Of a stretch of 44,327 nucleotides of DNA, positions 35,255 through 44,327 are shown one piece after another (the stretch's first letter is position 1; each line of letters opens with the position of its first letter). The DNA is from Calothrix sp. CSU_2_0 (GTDB lineage Bacteria > Cyanobacteriota > Cyanobacteriia > Cyanobacteriales > Nostocaceae). A program made the translations under genes and the position numbers. The notes beneath the pieces are model-generated. The model was not told the DNA's origin, made no database searches, and worked only from the letters and a program-made list of their open reading frames with translations. The stretch spans positions 1 to 44,327 of the forward strand of contig JAAUPE010000051.1 in assembly GCA_012034595.1 (NCBI GenBank), given 5' to 3'.

Positions 35255-36219
35255 TTAGAACTGGAAGCTATAACCACTACTCAAAGAGAAACCGATACCA
35301 TTGTCAAAAGTATTAGTCAAGTCGGTGAAAACAGCATTGATGACCAGAGGAACTGTTTTGAAAGGAGCTAAGGAAGCACCTGCATTTAAGGTATTTCCAG
35401 TCCAACTAGTAACTATAGAGGCTTCAGGGATAACTCGTAAACCTAAGCTGCCGAAAACATTAACAACATTTTGCTGATTAGTTCTGATATCACCTTCACT
35501 ACGAAAGGTACCGCTACCGACACCCAAAGAAACAGTTAAAGGTAATTTGTTTTTGGCATCTGGTTGGAGTTCAAAAGCTTTAGTAACGACTCCATAGATC
35601 GAGTCTTTCGCGTTTTTATTGGCATCTCCCCATTTAATGGCATTAGACCAACCAAGTGCGATCGCAGCACCATCCTCAAAGGACTTGTGAATTTTCAAAC
35701 CAATTTGTCCGCTATCACCAAAGTCTTGAGTGCCAATACTAGTAATATCTGCGCTGATTTCTATCCCTACGGATTTAACTGCATCTCCAGCACCAACACC
35801 AATAGACAAAGAGCCATCGCTTCTACCTTTATCTAGGGGTACATATAACCCAGCACCAACATAAGCTTGTCCTTTACTCGCACCATAAGCTGTAGGAGTA
35901 CCAGCGCTAGAACCCGGAGCAGCTTTTCCAGATGCTTCTTCTATGACAATGGGATCGATTAATAGTTCTTGACGTAATTTGTTAATATCACCAAAGGTAT
36001 CACCAGTAACCTCGGAAGAAGTCACTTGTGCAATTAGTGGAGTTTGTTCTTCGAGAGCAATTTTGTCACTTTCTTCTGGAACTAATTCTTCAGTTTCAGA
36101 AGTAAAATTAGAATTTTCTACTGTTAAGCCAGAAGCCGCAGAGGAACCAAAAAAAGAATACTGGAAAATAACAAGCTAACTGCTATAACTGTTCTCAAGC
36201 CGAAGTCAATGTACAGCAA
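35255..36219 (-). CDS. Putative secreted beta-barrel-like protein with a frameshift in the signal-peptide region
   Basis: The long open frame (35255-36025 from a GTG, and open further to about 36175) encodes a mature protein of alternating strands (QAYVGAGLYVPLDKG, IGLKIHKSF, GIGFSLSSGYSFQF) ending in Phe, as outer-membrane barrels do. It lacks a sensible start. Upstream, a TTG at 36219 behind AAGGAG opens a perfect signal-peptide start (LYIDFGLRTVIAVSLLFSS) in another frame. The two join if a 7-T tract (7 A at 36149-36155 on the plus strand) has one extra base, giving SSILFFGSSAASGLTVENSN. This is either a sequencing/assembly error, a real mutation or slippage. The product family is not recognised. 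It is probably cotranscribed with the secreted-protein gene. Confidence 0.65.
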
Positions 36220-36972
36220 ATTATTCTCCTTACAGCTTTCCAATTTTTTTACCACTATCTTAGTTTTAGTGGCTAAAGTCACTTTACCAGTGGTTTTACG
36301 CAAAAATATGTATTTAGATAAACTAATTAGTAATCCTGATATTACTGTTTCTTACTTAAGCGTTTTATTCAAGTAAAATATAAAAATATATTGCAAAATT
36401 AGAGTATAAATATTGGTGTAGAGAGCTAATATTATAATATCTTTATATGTTGATTATAATATCTTTATCTTTAATAAAACCTGCAAAATATCACATTCAA
36501 GTGCTAAGTGTCCATCACTCTCTGGTTCTATATTCAAAGCAGCGATAATTTCCGTAACTGGAAATTTCTGCCCTTGATGTGCGATACCCCTTTGGCGTTA
36601 AACTTAGCTTATCGCGGCAAAATTGTAGGCTTTGACGTAGCTTTCCTGTGACTAGTTATTTGACATTAACTTTCCTATAACTAAATTATTTGGCATAAAT
36701 TAATATTTTCTAAGTTTATCAGATTTCCAAATTCGCCTCCCAAACAACCCCTTCAGTATGGTTCGCAGTTAAAACCACACGGATAAATCCGCAGACAAGT
36801 TATTGTTCTACAGCAAATTGCAATTATATGAGGTAAAGTCAAACAATTCAAAAGCCATACATAAAGCTACTTTACTTCTGACTTATGCTGTATATCGTGA
36901 CTTGACAAGTTATAACAAAAGTAGCCAGTAAATAAAAATCATCAATCAATTAAAATCTTGTGTGGTTAAAAA
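36220..36972. other. Intergenic region with possible gene remnants
   Basis: About 750 AT-rich bases between divergent genes. On the minus strand 36454-36596 is open and reads like protein (KFPVTEIIAALNIEPESDG and onward), but it has no start codon, so it may be a remnant. Two similar 30-base phrases beginning CTTTCCT lie at about 36639 and 36670. A fragment near 36760 (GGTTCGCAGTTAAAACCACACGG) resembles the start of the repeat block at 31945. Confidence 0.5.
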
Positions 36973-37194
36973 ATGTTAGATAAACTGTTTAATAAAGCCA
37001 ACATGACATTAGTGTTCATAGTAGGGTTGATATTTATCGGTTTTGGGGATAGTTTTTTGCCAAAACCCTTGAGTACCGTTAGTTACCAAACGAGAGCATC
37101 CATCAATAGTTTTGTCATTGGCATGTTTCCTGCTTGGCAGCCAAAAACTGACCCTTACAAGCGAACTAATGATGCAGTTGAGAATGTGAAATAG
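36973..37194 (+). CDS. Conserved small membrane protein, function unknown
   Basis: 73 residues. One membrane helix lies at about 11-30 (MTLVFIVGLIFIGFGDSFLP), followed by a polar tail with SVSYQTRASINSFVIG and MFPAWQPKTDPYKRT. The N-terminus and composition look like a small cyanobacterial membrane protein, but I do not recognise a named family. ATG start without a clear SD. A good terminator hairpin lies 18 bases after the stop, which supports a real transcription unit. Confidence 0.7.
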   Translation: MLDKLFNKANMTLVFIVGLIFIGFGDSFLPKPLSTVSYQTRASINSFVIGMFPAWQPKTDPYKRTNDAVENVK

Positions 37195-37211
37195 GGGAAT
37201 AGATAAATAAA

Positions 37212-37248
37212 AACTCTCCTTTTTGATAACCTATCTAAAAGGAGAGTT
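37212..37248 (+). terminator. Terminator after the small membrane protein
   Basis: AACTCTCCTTTT pairs exactly with AAAAGGAGAGTT across about 13 bases. The tail is TGATGTG, so it lacks a T-run on the plus strand. On the minus strand it is followed by TTTATTTAT, so it could also terminate transcription coming from ilvC. Confidence 0.55.
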
Positions 37249-37440
37249 GATGTGAAATATAGACAAATGCTACGTCTGTATAGGTTTTGGGATAATGCAA
37301 AATCAAGTTTGATCGATATATGTTGCGATCGCATACCAAAATTGGTTCCAGCTATTCTGGCAAAACAAAGTCAGGTAATTCCCAAAAATTAGCTCCAATT
37401 TTCGGGACAGAGTTACCCCAATCCCGACTATTTAGATACA

Positions 37441-38451
<1,011 letters not shown>

Positions 38452-38618
38452 TCAGCAAGCACCTGTTTTACTCAGATTTTTGATTGTACCGTAAAAGAGT
38501 ACCCTTACTATTTTTTTATTAATTTGGTTGTTTTCGGTAGTCCAATGAACCGTAAGATTTTCTCCAGATTTTGAGCATCATAGGGTTAGATGGTTGTAAA
38601 TTAACCCGATTTTCGTAG

Positions 38619-38637
38619 GGGTGGGGTCTCCCCACCC
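38619..38637. terminator. GC-rich hairpin
   Basis: GGGTGGGG pairs exactly with CCCCACCC across three bases. It could end transcription from the small frame or the glycosyltransferase gene on the minus strand. No T-run follows. Confidence 0.45.
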
Positions 38638-38725
38638 ATTCAAAGATATAGTTATTATGTTGGGTTTCGCTATACACTGCACCCAACCGACAAAACTCAT
38701 CAAGTTAAGTAAAATATGCAGTTTT

Positions 38726-38905
38726 TTAATTTGTCAGACCATGTTTTTGTTTGTTAAACAAAGTTTGAGTGTTTTCAAATTCTTTAATTAATCCGTCTCT
38801 ATCTTTGGCGATAACTAAGTTAGCCAAGCGTTGTCTCACATTTATAAGAACGACTTTGCTGAATTTGCAAAAACTTTTGGTCAGTTGTTTCAAAGTTATT
38901 TGCAA
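38726..38905 (-). CDS. Possible small ORF (low confidence)
   Basis: 59 codons from a TTG, reading LQITLKQLTKSFCKFSKV and then VRQRLANLVIAKDRDGLI to the stop. The C-terminal half looks protein-like (charged helix, KEFENTQTLFNK). No SD is seen. The ATG-led frame overlapping its start (MVANNFETTDQKF) stops early, so this may be a frameshifted remnant rather than an intact gene. No family recognised. Confidence 0.25.
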   Translation of the reverse strand: MQITLKQLTKSFCKFSKVVLINVRQRLANLVIAKDRDGLIKEFENTQTLFNKQKHGLTN

Positions 38906-39010
38906 CCATAAGATTGAATAATATTTAAGAGGAATAATTTAGTATATTCATTATTTAAATCTAGCTGATAACTGCCATAAATACTCTATTTATAAGCTTT
39001 ACTGAGGTTA

Positions 39011-40342
39011 TTAGTTAATACTTGACCCATCATAGTTTGTGTGTCTAACTACAAGCTCCGGTAAAACCTTCAAATCATCTACTTGCTTAACGATCGCGTC
39101 AGCGTTCCGGAGGAATTTCGCATCTGCAAATAGTGCTTCATATTGGGCGATCGCACTCTCGTATGAATATTTATCTACAGCAAATTTTCTCCCTTTCTTG
39201 CCTAATTCTGCCGCTTTAGCTGGTTTTTTGTATAAATCCAAAATTGCTGCTGCCAGTGATGAAGGTGATTCTGGTGCAACCACAACACCACCACCACTTT
39301 GACGAACCGCTTTTGCTGCTGTTCCTTTACTCGGAACTGAGGCAATTATCGGACAACCACTAGCTAATAATAAAGGAATTTTGGAAGGCATATTAAAGCA
39401 AACAACGTTGCGTTTTTGCAAGACTAATCCAACATCTGCTGCTGCCAACATTTGCGGTAATTTTTCCCGTGGTTGCAAAGGTAGCAACAACACATTATTA
39501 GTATTATATTTGCGACAGCACTTCCTCAACTCCTCCAATGCCTTAGTTTCACCAACAATTGCAAACACAATTTCGGGAATATCTTTCAAAAATGCCGCAG
39601 ATGCGATCGCAGTTTCTAAACCCTGTGTCAACGCAATATTTCCTGAATAAAGCACCACAAATTTATCTTCTAATTTAGACGCTACCCGAAAAGGATTATT
39701 CAGCTTTGGCAAAGGACGGATAAAATTAACATTCACCCAATTCGATATCCGCACAATTTTACTTGGACTAACACCTTTTTTAACTAAATTATCAACAAAA
39801 CAATCCGCAATTACACTAATAGAATGGGCATTTTTATAAGCAAATTTTTCTAATTCTGACAAAGCCCGAATCATCAACTTATTCTGAATTAATCCCACAT
39901 TTTTCGCTGCTTCCGTCAAAATATCTTGCACATTCAGTACTACCGGACAACGATATAACCAACCCAGAAAAAATGCAGGTAAGGTGACAAATAATGGAGG
40001 TATTGTGACAAAAATTACATCAGGTCGCCATCCATTCAAAGCTTGTGGCAGACTGCTAAACACAAAGCTTAATTCCAATAACAACCTGTCTACCAAATTC
40101 GGTTTTGACTTAATCCGCAAAAAACAACGCTGAATCGTTACGCCATTCCTTTTTTCAGTAACATACCATTTATTCCGATACTCCTCGTAAACTTCGCGTT
40201 CTGGATAATTTGGCATTCCCGTAATTACCCTGACTTCATGACCTTGCTCAACTAGCCCTTCTGCTAATTCAGTCATCAAGGGAGCAATCCCAATTGGCTC
40301 CGGATAGTAGTTATAGGAATAAATGAGAATGTGCATTTTCAC
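39011..40342 (-). CDS. Glycosyltransferase family 4 (WcaI-like)
   Basis: 443 residues with a GT-B fold. The N-terminal half starts HILIYSYNYYPEPIGIAPLM and holds a hydrophobic stretch about 118-145 (IFVTIPPLFVTLPAFFLGWL) that may sit in or on the membrane. The C-terminal nucleotide-sugar domain has VVLYSGNIALTQGLETAI and the acceptor-side block ADVGLVLQKRNVVCFNMPSK, which replaces the usual E-x7-E motif. WcaI relatives build exopolysaccharide or colanic-acid-like chains. No other sugar genes are adjacent, so the polymer is unknown. ATG start. Confidence 0.88.
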   Translation of the reverse strand: MKMHILIYSYNYYPEPIGIAPLMTELAEGLVEQGHEVRVITGMPNYPEREVYEEYRNKWYVTEKRNGVTIQRCFLRIKSKPNLVDRLLLELSFVFSSLPQALNGWRPDVIFVTIPPLFVTLPAFFLGWLYRCPVVLNVQDILTEAAKNVGLIQNKLMIRALSELEKFAYKNAHSISVIADCFVDNLVKKGVSPSKIVRISNWVNVNFIRPLPKLNNPFRVASKLEDKFVVLYSGNIALTQGLETAIASAAFLKDIPEIVFAIVGETKALEELRKCCRKYNTNNVLLLPLQPREKLPQMLAAADVGLVLQKRNVVCFNMPSKIPLLLASGCPIIASVPSKGTAAKAVRQSGGGVVVAPESPSSLAAAILDLYKKPAKAAELGKKGRKFAVDKYSYESAIAQYEALFADAKFLRNADAIVKQVDDLKVLPELVVRHTNYDGSSIN

Positions 40343-41114
40343 AATTTGTTAATTTGGTTCAGCCTGGCAGAAAACCCTGAGTTTCATACACTTGAGTAAA
40401 TAATTAGATTTTTCCCAGTGGTAGAAAATAAAAATAAATCAAAGTTTTGTATGCTATGAATGTACCCTGTAAATCTGTTTTCAGTGATTGCAAAGACTTG
40501 TACCAATGCCATATATAAAGGTAGCAAAATTAATATTATTTATCCAAGTCGCAAACCTGCAAACCCCGATACTAATGTAGCATTTAAAACAATAACAGAC
40601 AAGATTATAGTACGTATCAATACAGGTATTTTGCGAATTTTCCTTTTTTTAATCCAGTGAACACAAAAATAAAGGCTGAGAATAAAATTTTGACGTAATG
40701 TCCTAGCGCTAGAAATTCACGTGTTCCGGTCACTCTCGTATATCTAAATGACAGCAAATATATCATTAAATACAACATCACCATTGTCTTAAAGCATCTG
40801 AACATTAAGCTTTATTTCTCGCGTTTAGGAAACCTCTACCCTTAACAAACGTCGTAGTAGTCAGATGTCATTTGTTAAGGGTCATTTATTATTGGTTAGT
40901 TGGCATTCCCCCATGCCCAATGCCCAATCACATAACTAATACACCAAAAAAGTCCGAGATTTGGGTAATATATAGGAGCTATCTTTTTTACATTTGTGTA
41001 GTGAGCCTGTATACGATACTCCCAGGAAGTCGCTTGGCGATAAGTGGAGCTTAATACTGTAGGCATATCGCAGCAAATTAAGTACCGATAGCGCGTTACC
41101 CAAAGGAATCAATC
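40343..41114. other. Intergenic region upstream of psbI with one hairpin
   Basis: About 770 bases. The short plus-strand frame at 40460 and minus-strand frame at 40617 have no SD and atypical composition and are not called. A hairpin lies at 40839-40881 and an STRR fragment (CCCATGCCCAATGCCCAATC) around 40909-40928. The last 130 bases presumably hold the psbI promoter. Confidence 0.55.
40839..40881. repeat. Inverted repeat, possible small-RNA or terminator hairpin
   Basis: CCCTTAACAAA (40839-40849) pairs exactly with TTTGTTAAGGG (40871-40881) across 21 bases, followed by TCATTTATTATT. No gene ends near it on the plus strand. Confidence 0.6.
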
Positions 41115-41231
41115 ATGTTGACTTTAAAAATCGTTGTATATGTAGTTGTCGCCTTCTTTGTCCTGCTGTTTGTCTTTGGATTCTTGTCGAATGACCCTGC
41201 TCGTAACCCTGGTCGTCGGGATTTCGAGTAA
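41115..41231 (+). CDS. psbI: Photosystem II reaction-centre protein PsbI
   Basis: 38 residues, the full length of PsbI. It opens [19 protein letters not shown], a single thylakoid membrane helix, and ends in the conserved stromal tail [14 protein letters not shown]. PsbI binds D1 early in photosystem II assembly and stabilises the reaction centre. ATG start with AAAGGA eight bases upstream. No other psb gene is adjacent. Confidence 0.97.
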   Translation: MLTLKIVVYVVVAFFVLLFVFGFLSNDPARNPGRRDFE

Positions 41232-41530
41232 TCGCTCAACCGATTCTCCTCTACTGCCGGGAGGCGGGAGACATAAAATACCCACTTTAAAATATGGTCG
41301 TGGATTTCCCATGACAGGTTTTAGTTGAAGCTGGGGAAACCTAAAACATTTGCCAGAATCGGAAACTTTTCTAGGCAATGTCCTCGCCGAAGGCACTGGC
41401 TTAATAATTAGGCATACTAATTAGGCGGCTTGCCACAAGCTAGGCAAAATTACAAGTCGGAAGAGCGAATGCAGGTCATAGTTCTTCCGGCTTTGGATTC
41501 GGCTGTGTATACGCTTAGTTCTGTTGCAAT
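41232..41530. other. Intergenic region between psbI and the DUF3769 gene
   Basis: 299 bases. A short CTGCCGGGAGGCGGGAG-like GC-rich stretch follows psbI at about 41252-41270. No gene is supported; the plus-strand frame from 41430 is a shadow of the next gene. Confidence 0.55.
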
Positions 41531-44149
41531 ATGCTCAATCAAGTTCCGCCGCCCTCGAACCCTGCTGTTAGCGAAATTTCACAAGTTGCTATTTCAGTAT
41601 CTGAAAAACCAGAATCTGCAAAATCTTCTGAAAGTCGTGTCTCTAGCTTGTCTAATCAATCGCCGAATCTATCTCAATTTGCGGCGACAAGGCAAAACGA
41701 AAATCTTACAAAATCCTCAGTCAGCCTCGAAAAATCACTTTCGTCGAGCGGACAAACTACTCAAGTTTTAGCTAAACCAACTCAACCGGAAAAGTTTCCA
41801 CCTGAGTTTACACCTGAGACTGTTAATCAAAATGCGGCAGCGCTAGGGGAAGCGTTATCGATTGGGTATGCAGTAGAACAGAATACTAGTAACAATTCTA
41901 GTCAAACTAATGTTATTTCTGCAACAGCCAACCCTGAAAATGTTGTTCAAACCCTAACAAAAAGTCGGAGTTTATCCCAGCCAAAAGCGGAAGTATTGGT
42001 CGAAAGGTTAGCTCAATCCCAGAAACGCAGCAATATTAAGAATACTTCGCTTAATTCTAATCAACCTAATTCTAATCAACTTAATAGTGGAACGTTCCCA
42101 TCAACTCAACAACCCTTAAAAGTTGATTTTTACAGTCAAGAACAGCAAAATTTCCCTTCAACGATTGAATTTAAATCACGAGAACTTGAGCAAAGTACAC
42201 CAGCGAATCCAGCAAATCCAACAGCACAACCAGTACCGCAACAAAATCAAACTCCACAACCAGGACAAACCCAGTCGCCACAACCACAGCAAACAAGACG
42301 AGTTGTAGAAGTGATTTCCGATCGCCAAGAATATGACGAGCAGCGACGGGTAGTTACTGCTGAGGGCAATGTTGTTGTTCGGTTTGATGGTGCGGTTGTG
42401 GATGCCGATCGCTTGCAGGTCAATTTAGATAATTTGATTGCTGTGGGTGATGGAAATGTCGCTTTAACGCGAGGTGACCAGGTATTACGCGGACAGAAAT
42501 TTACATATAATTTTATTCAAGATAACGGCGAACTCGAAGCTGGTAGTGGGGAAATATTTATTCCTTCGGCTGGTACTGATTTAGGATTTGCCCAACCAGG
42601 GGCACCCAGCGCCACAATTGGAGTCCAAAGCCGACCTTTGAGCGATCGCATTCGCCAAAATCAACCACTAACTGGTGTGGGGAGTTCGGGGGGTATTGAT
42701 ATTAGTGTTGGTGGCAGGGCAGATGCACGCAATATTGTCTCCCCGAAGGAAGGTGGACAGGTACGACGAGTTCGGTTTGAAGCTGCACATATTGACTTTT
42801 TCCCCCGTGGCTGGCAAGCACGAGATGTTCGCTTGACAAATGACCCTTTTTCCCCTCCAGAATTACAAATCCGTGCCGATAAAGTAACGCTAACACGAGT
42901 CTCTCCTTTGGAAGACAGGATTAGAACCCAAGGACAGCGTTTAGTATTTGACCAACGGACTACAATACCTATTCCTAAAAACGAACAAATTATCGACCGT
43001 CGGGAGCGGGATCCAAATCCATTTCCCTCGATTGGTTTTGATGGTGATAAGCGAGGTGGTGTATTTGTTGAGCGTGCTTTTGAGCCAATAAGTACTGAGA
43101 ATGTGAGGTTGAGTATTACACCTCAGTTTTTTGTCCAAAAAGCTGTAACTGGAAGCGGTAATTTTGCGTCTTGGTTTGGTTTGAAGTCGCGAGTTAATGC
43201 TGTTCTCAGTCCAAAAAGTCGTTTGGAAGGGAATGCGATTTTTGATAGCCTTGATTTAAGTCAAGTTGAAGATTCGTTGCGGGCAAGTTTGCGGTATCAA
43301 CAGGCATTGGGAGATACAAATCCCCATTTATTGAATTTAGAATATAGCTATCGCGATCGCCTTTACAATGGCACGTTAGGATTTCAGCGAGTTCAAAGTA
43401 GTTTGGGTGGGGTATTGTTGTCTCCAGTTGTACCTTTGGGTAGGAGCGGTTTAAATCTCACTTATCAAGTTGGTGCCCAGTATATTAGTGCTAATACTGA
43501 CCGTCTGGATTTGCTGGAAGCAAGTCGCGATAATGACCGGATTTCGTTAGGACGTTTGCAAGCTAGTGCGAAACTGTTTGGTGGTGTTCCTTTGTGGGAG
43601 GGGAAAGCGTTACCTCCAACACGTAATCAGGGATTGCGGTATACACCTAATCCAGTTGTGCCTTATTTGAGGGCTTATGGAGAACTGAATGGGACGACAA
43701 GTTATTATACAAATGGTGATAATCAGAATACTTTGTTTGCCACGGTTGGTTTGCAGGGGCAAATTGGTAATTTTTCTAAGCCATTTTTAGATTATACGGG
43801 TTTTAATGTTAGTTATTCTCAAGGTTTGAATAACGGTTTATCACCATTTTTATTCGATCGCTCTGTTGATAATAAAATTATTAATTTGGGTTTGGTACAG
43901 CAACTTTATGGACCATTTCGATTGGGATTTCAAACGTCGCTAAACGTGGATAATGGTGAAAGTCTTAGTACTGAGTATTCGTTGGAATATAGTCGTCGGA
44001 CTTATGGGATAACGTTGCGATACAATCCCGTACAGGAATTGGGTGGTATTAGTTTCCGCATCAGCGATTTTAATTGGAGTGGAGGAACCGATCCATTTAG
44101 CGATCGCAGTGAGGTTCGTCAATCGGTTGGTGGTGTGGAACAGAGGTAG
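41531..44149 (+). CDS. DUF3769 outer-membrane protein (cyanobacterial LptD-like)
   Basis: 872 residues. A disordered Ser/Gln/Pro-rich N-terminal part (about 1-255, with PQQNQTPQPGQTQSPQPQQT) is followed by an OstA/LptA-like beta-jellyroll segment (about 258-350: VVEVISDRQEYDEQRRVVTA, then GNVVVRFDGAVVDADRLQV) and a C-terminal barrel of many amphipathic strands (about 520-860). This matches the DUF3769 family, viewed as the cyanobacterial counterpart of LptD, which inserts lipopolysaccharide in the outer membrane. No signal peptide is visible at the chosen ATG; an in-frame stop lies five codons upstream, so a longer start is excluded. Its start needs checking. Confidence 0.85.
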   Translation: MLNQVPPPSNPAVSEISQVAISVSEKPESAKSSESRVSSLSNQSPNLSQFAATRQNENLTKSSVSLEKSLSSSGQTTQVLAKPTQPEKFPPEFTPETVNQNAAALGEALSIGYAVEQNTSNNSSQTNVISATANPENVVQTLTKSRSLSQPKAEVLVERLAQSQKRSNIKNTSLNSNQPNSNQLNSGTFPSTQQPLKVDFYSQEQQNFPSTIEFKSRELEQSTPANPANPTAQPVPQQNQTPQPGQTQSPQPQQTRRVVEVISDRQEYDEQRRVVTAEGNVVVRFDGAVVDADRLQVNLDNLIAVGDGNVALTRGDQVLRGQKFTYNFIQDNGELEAGSGEIFIPSAGTDLGFAQPGAPSATIGVQSRPLSDRIRQNQPLTGVGSSGGIDISVGGRADARNIVSPKEGGQVRRVRFEAAHIDFFPRGWQARDVRLTNDPFSPPELQIRADKVTLTRVSPLEDRIRTQGQRLVFDQRTTIPIPKNEQIIDRRERDPNPFPSIGFDGDKRGGVFVERAFEPISTENVRLSITPQFFVQKAVTGSGNFASWFGLKSRVNAVLSPKSRLEGNAIFDSLDLSQVEDSLRASLRYQQALGDTNPHLLNLEYSYRDRLYNGTLGFQRVQSSLGGVLLSPVVPLGRSGLNLTYQVGAQYISANTDRLDLLEASRDNDRISLGRLQASAKLFGGVPLWEGKALPPTRNQGLRYTPNPVVPYLRAYGELNGTTSYYTNGDNQNTLFATVGLQGQIGNFSKPFLDYTGFNVSYSQGLNNGLSPFLFDRSVDNKIINLGLVQQLYGPFRLGFQTSLNVDNGESLSTEYSLEYSRRTYGITLRYNPVQELGGISFRISDFNWSGGTDPFSDRSEVRQSVGGVEQR

Positions 44150-44153
44150 GAGG

Positions 44154-44327
44154 TAGAAGGCAGAAGGCAGAAGGCAGAATACTGATTACTGAATACTGAA
44201 TACTGATTACTGACTACTGAATACTGAATACTGATTACTGAATACTGAATACTGATTACTGACTACTGAATACTGATTACTGAATACTGATTACTGACTA
44301 CTGAATACTGATTACTGAATACTGATT
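44154..44327. repeat. STRR array (ACTGAAT/ACTGATT units)
   Basis: After a few GCAGAAG heptamers, more than twenty heptamers (ACTGAAT, ACTGATT, ACTGACT) alternate and run to the window edge. The order of variants suggests larger composite units of 14-28 bases. Confidence 0.92.

Noticed and set aside
40460-40805. Short frames upstream of psbI on both strands
   Set aside because: No SD, AT-driven composition and no recognisable features.
41430-41771. 113-codon plus-strand frame overlapping the DUF3769 start
   Set aside because: It overlaps the N-terminal part of the DUF3769 gene in another frame and has no SD or motif.

Overview
The window looks like chromosomal DNA from a filamentous, probably heterocyst-forming cyanobacterium (Nostocales). 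The evidence is frequent HIP1 octamers (GCGATCGC), several tracts of heptameric short tandem repeats (STRRs), and cyanobacteria-specific genes: psbI, a one-helix high-light-inducible protein, a CPP1-like J-like protein, DUF2949 and DUF3769 proteins, a Tll0287-like haem protein and CTB-type double-glycine peptides. These judgements come from reading motifs in the sequence; no database search was run.

Layout. (1) 1-5460, minus strand: a peptide-export locus with two CTB-type precursors, a protein with two cyclic-nucleotide-binding-like domains, an HlyD/NHLP-type membrane-fusion protein and a sigma-70-like protein. No ABC peptidase/transporter lies inside the window. (2) 5831-7839, plus strand: a membrane haem/HAMP protein followed by a deviant-Walker MinD/ParA ATPase. 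(3) 7936-13225: a cobalamin riboswitch followed by cobG, cobH, cobI and a cbiG-cobJ fusion; cbiD lies further on at 18959-20152 on the minus strand. (4) 13329-18167: two histidine kinases 12 bases apart. The first is a 1250-residue hybrid whose phytochrome-like GAF domain has Tyr where the canonical bilin Cys would be. (5) 18190-18796: an internally deleted IS200/IS605-type element that appears to split a small minus-strand gene. (6) 20222-25576: a HLIP, DUF2949, FtsH, an OmpR-type regulator and a CPP1-like protein. (7) 25654-31916: a HAD phosphatase, 4-hydroxyphenylpyruvate dioxygenase, a pentapeptide-repeat membrane protein, a TPR lipoprotein and an RmlD-like reductase. (8) 31917-32700: repeat-rich DNA with tRNA-Arg(CCG). 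(9) 32700-36219: an M23 peptidase, a small membrane protein and an unrecognised pair of secreted proteins, one with an apparent homopolymer frameshift in its signal peptide. (10) 36973-44149: a small membrane protein, ilvC, a GT4 glycosyltransferase, psbI and a DUF3769 outer-membrane protein. The window ends in an STRR array.

How the parts may work together. The corrin genes form one riboswitch-controlled unit that mixes markers of the oxygen-dependent route (CobG) and the oxygen-independent route (CbiG, CbiD). The 1-5460 locus has the parts of a leader-peptide export system except the transporter, with possible dedicated regulators. Intergenic DNA is rich in short hairpins sharing a GAGACG/CGTCTC stem, usually near gene 3' ends, and in a second element with the core GTAGCTTGCTTCTC.

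The most promising leads for undescribed biology are the CTB locus, the haem-sensor/ParA pair, the secreted pair at 34538-36219 and the IS-interrupted small gene.
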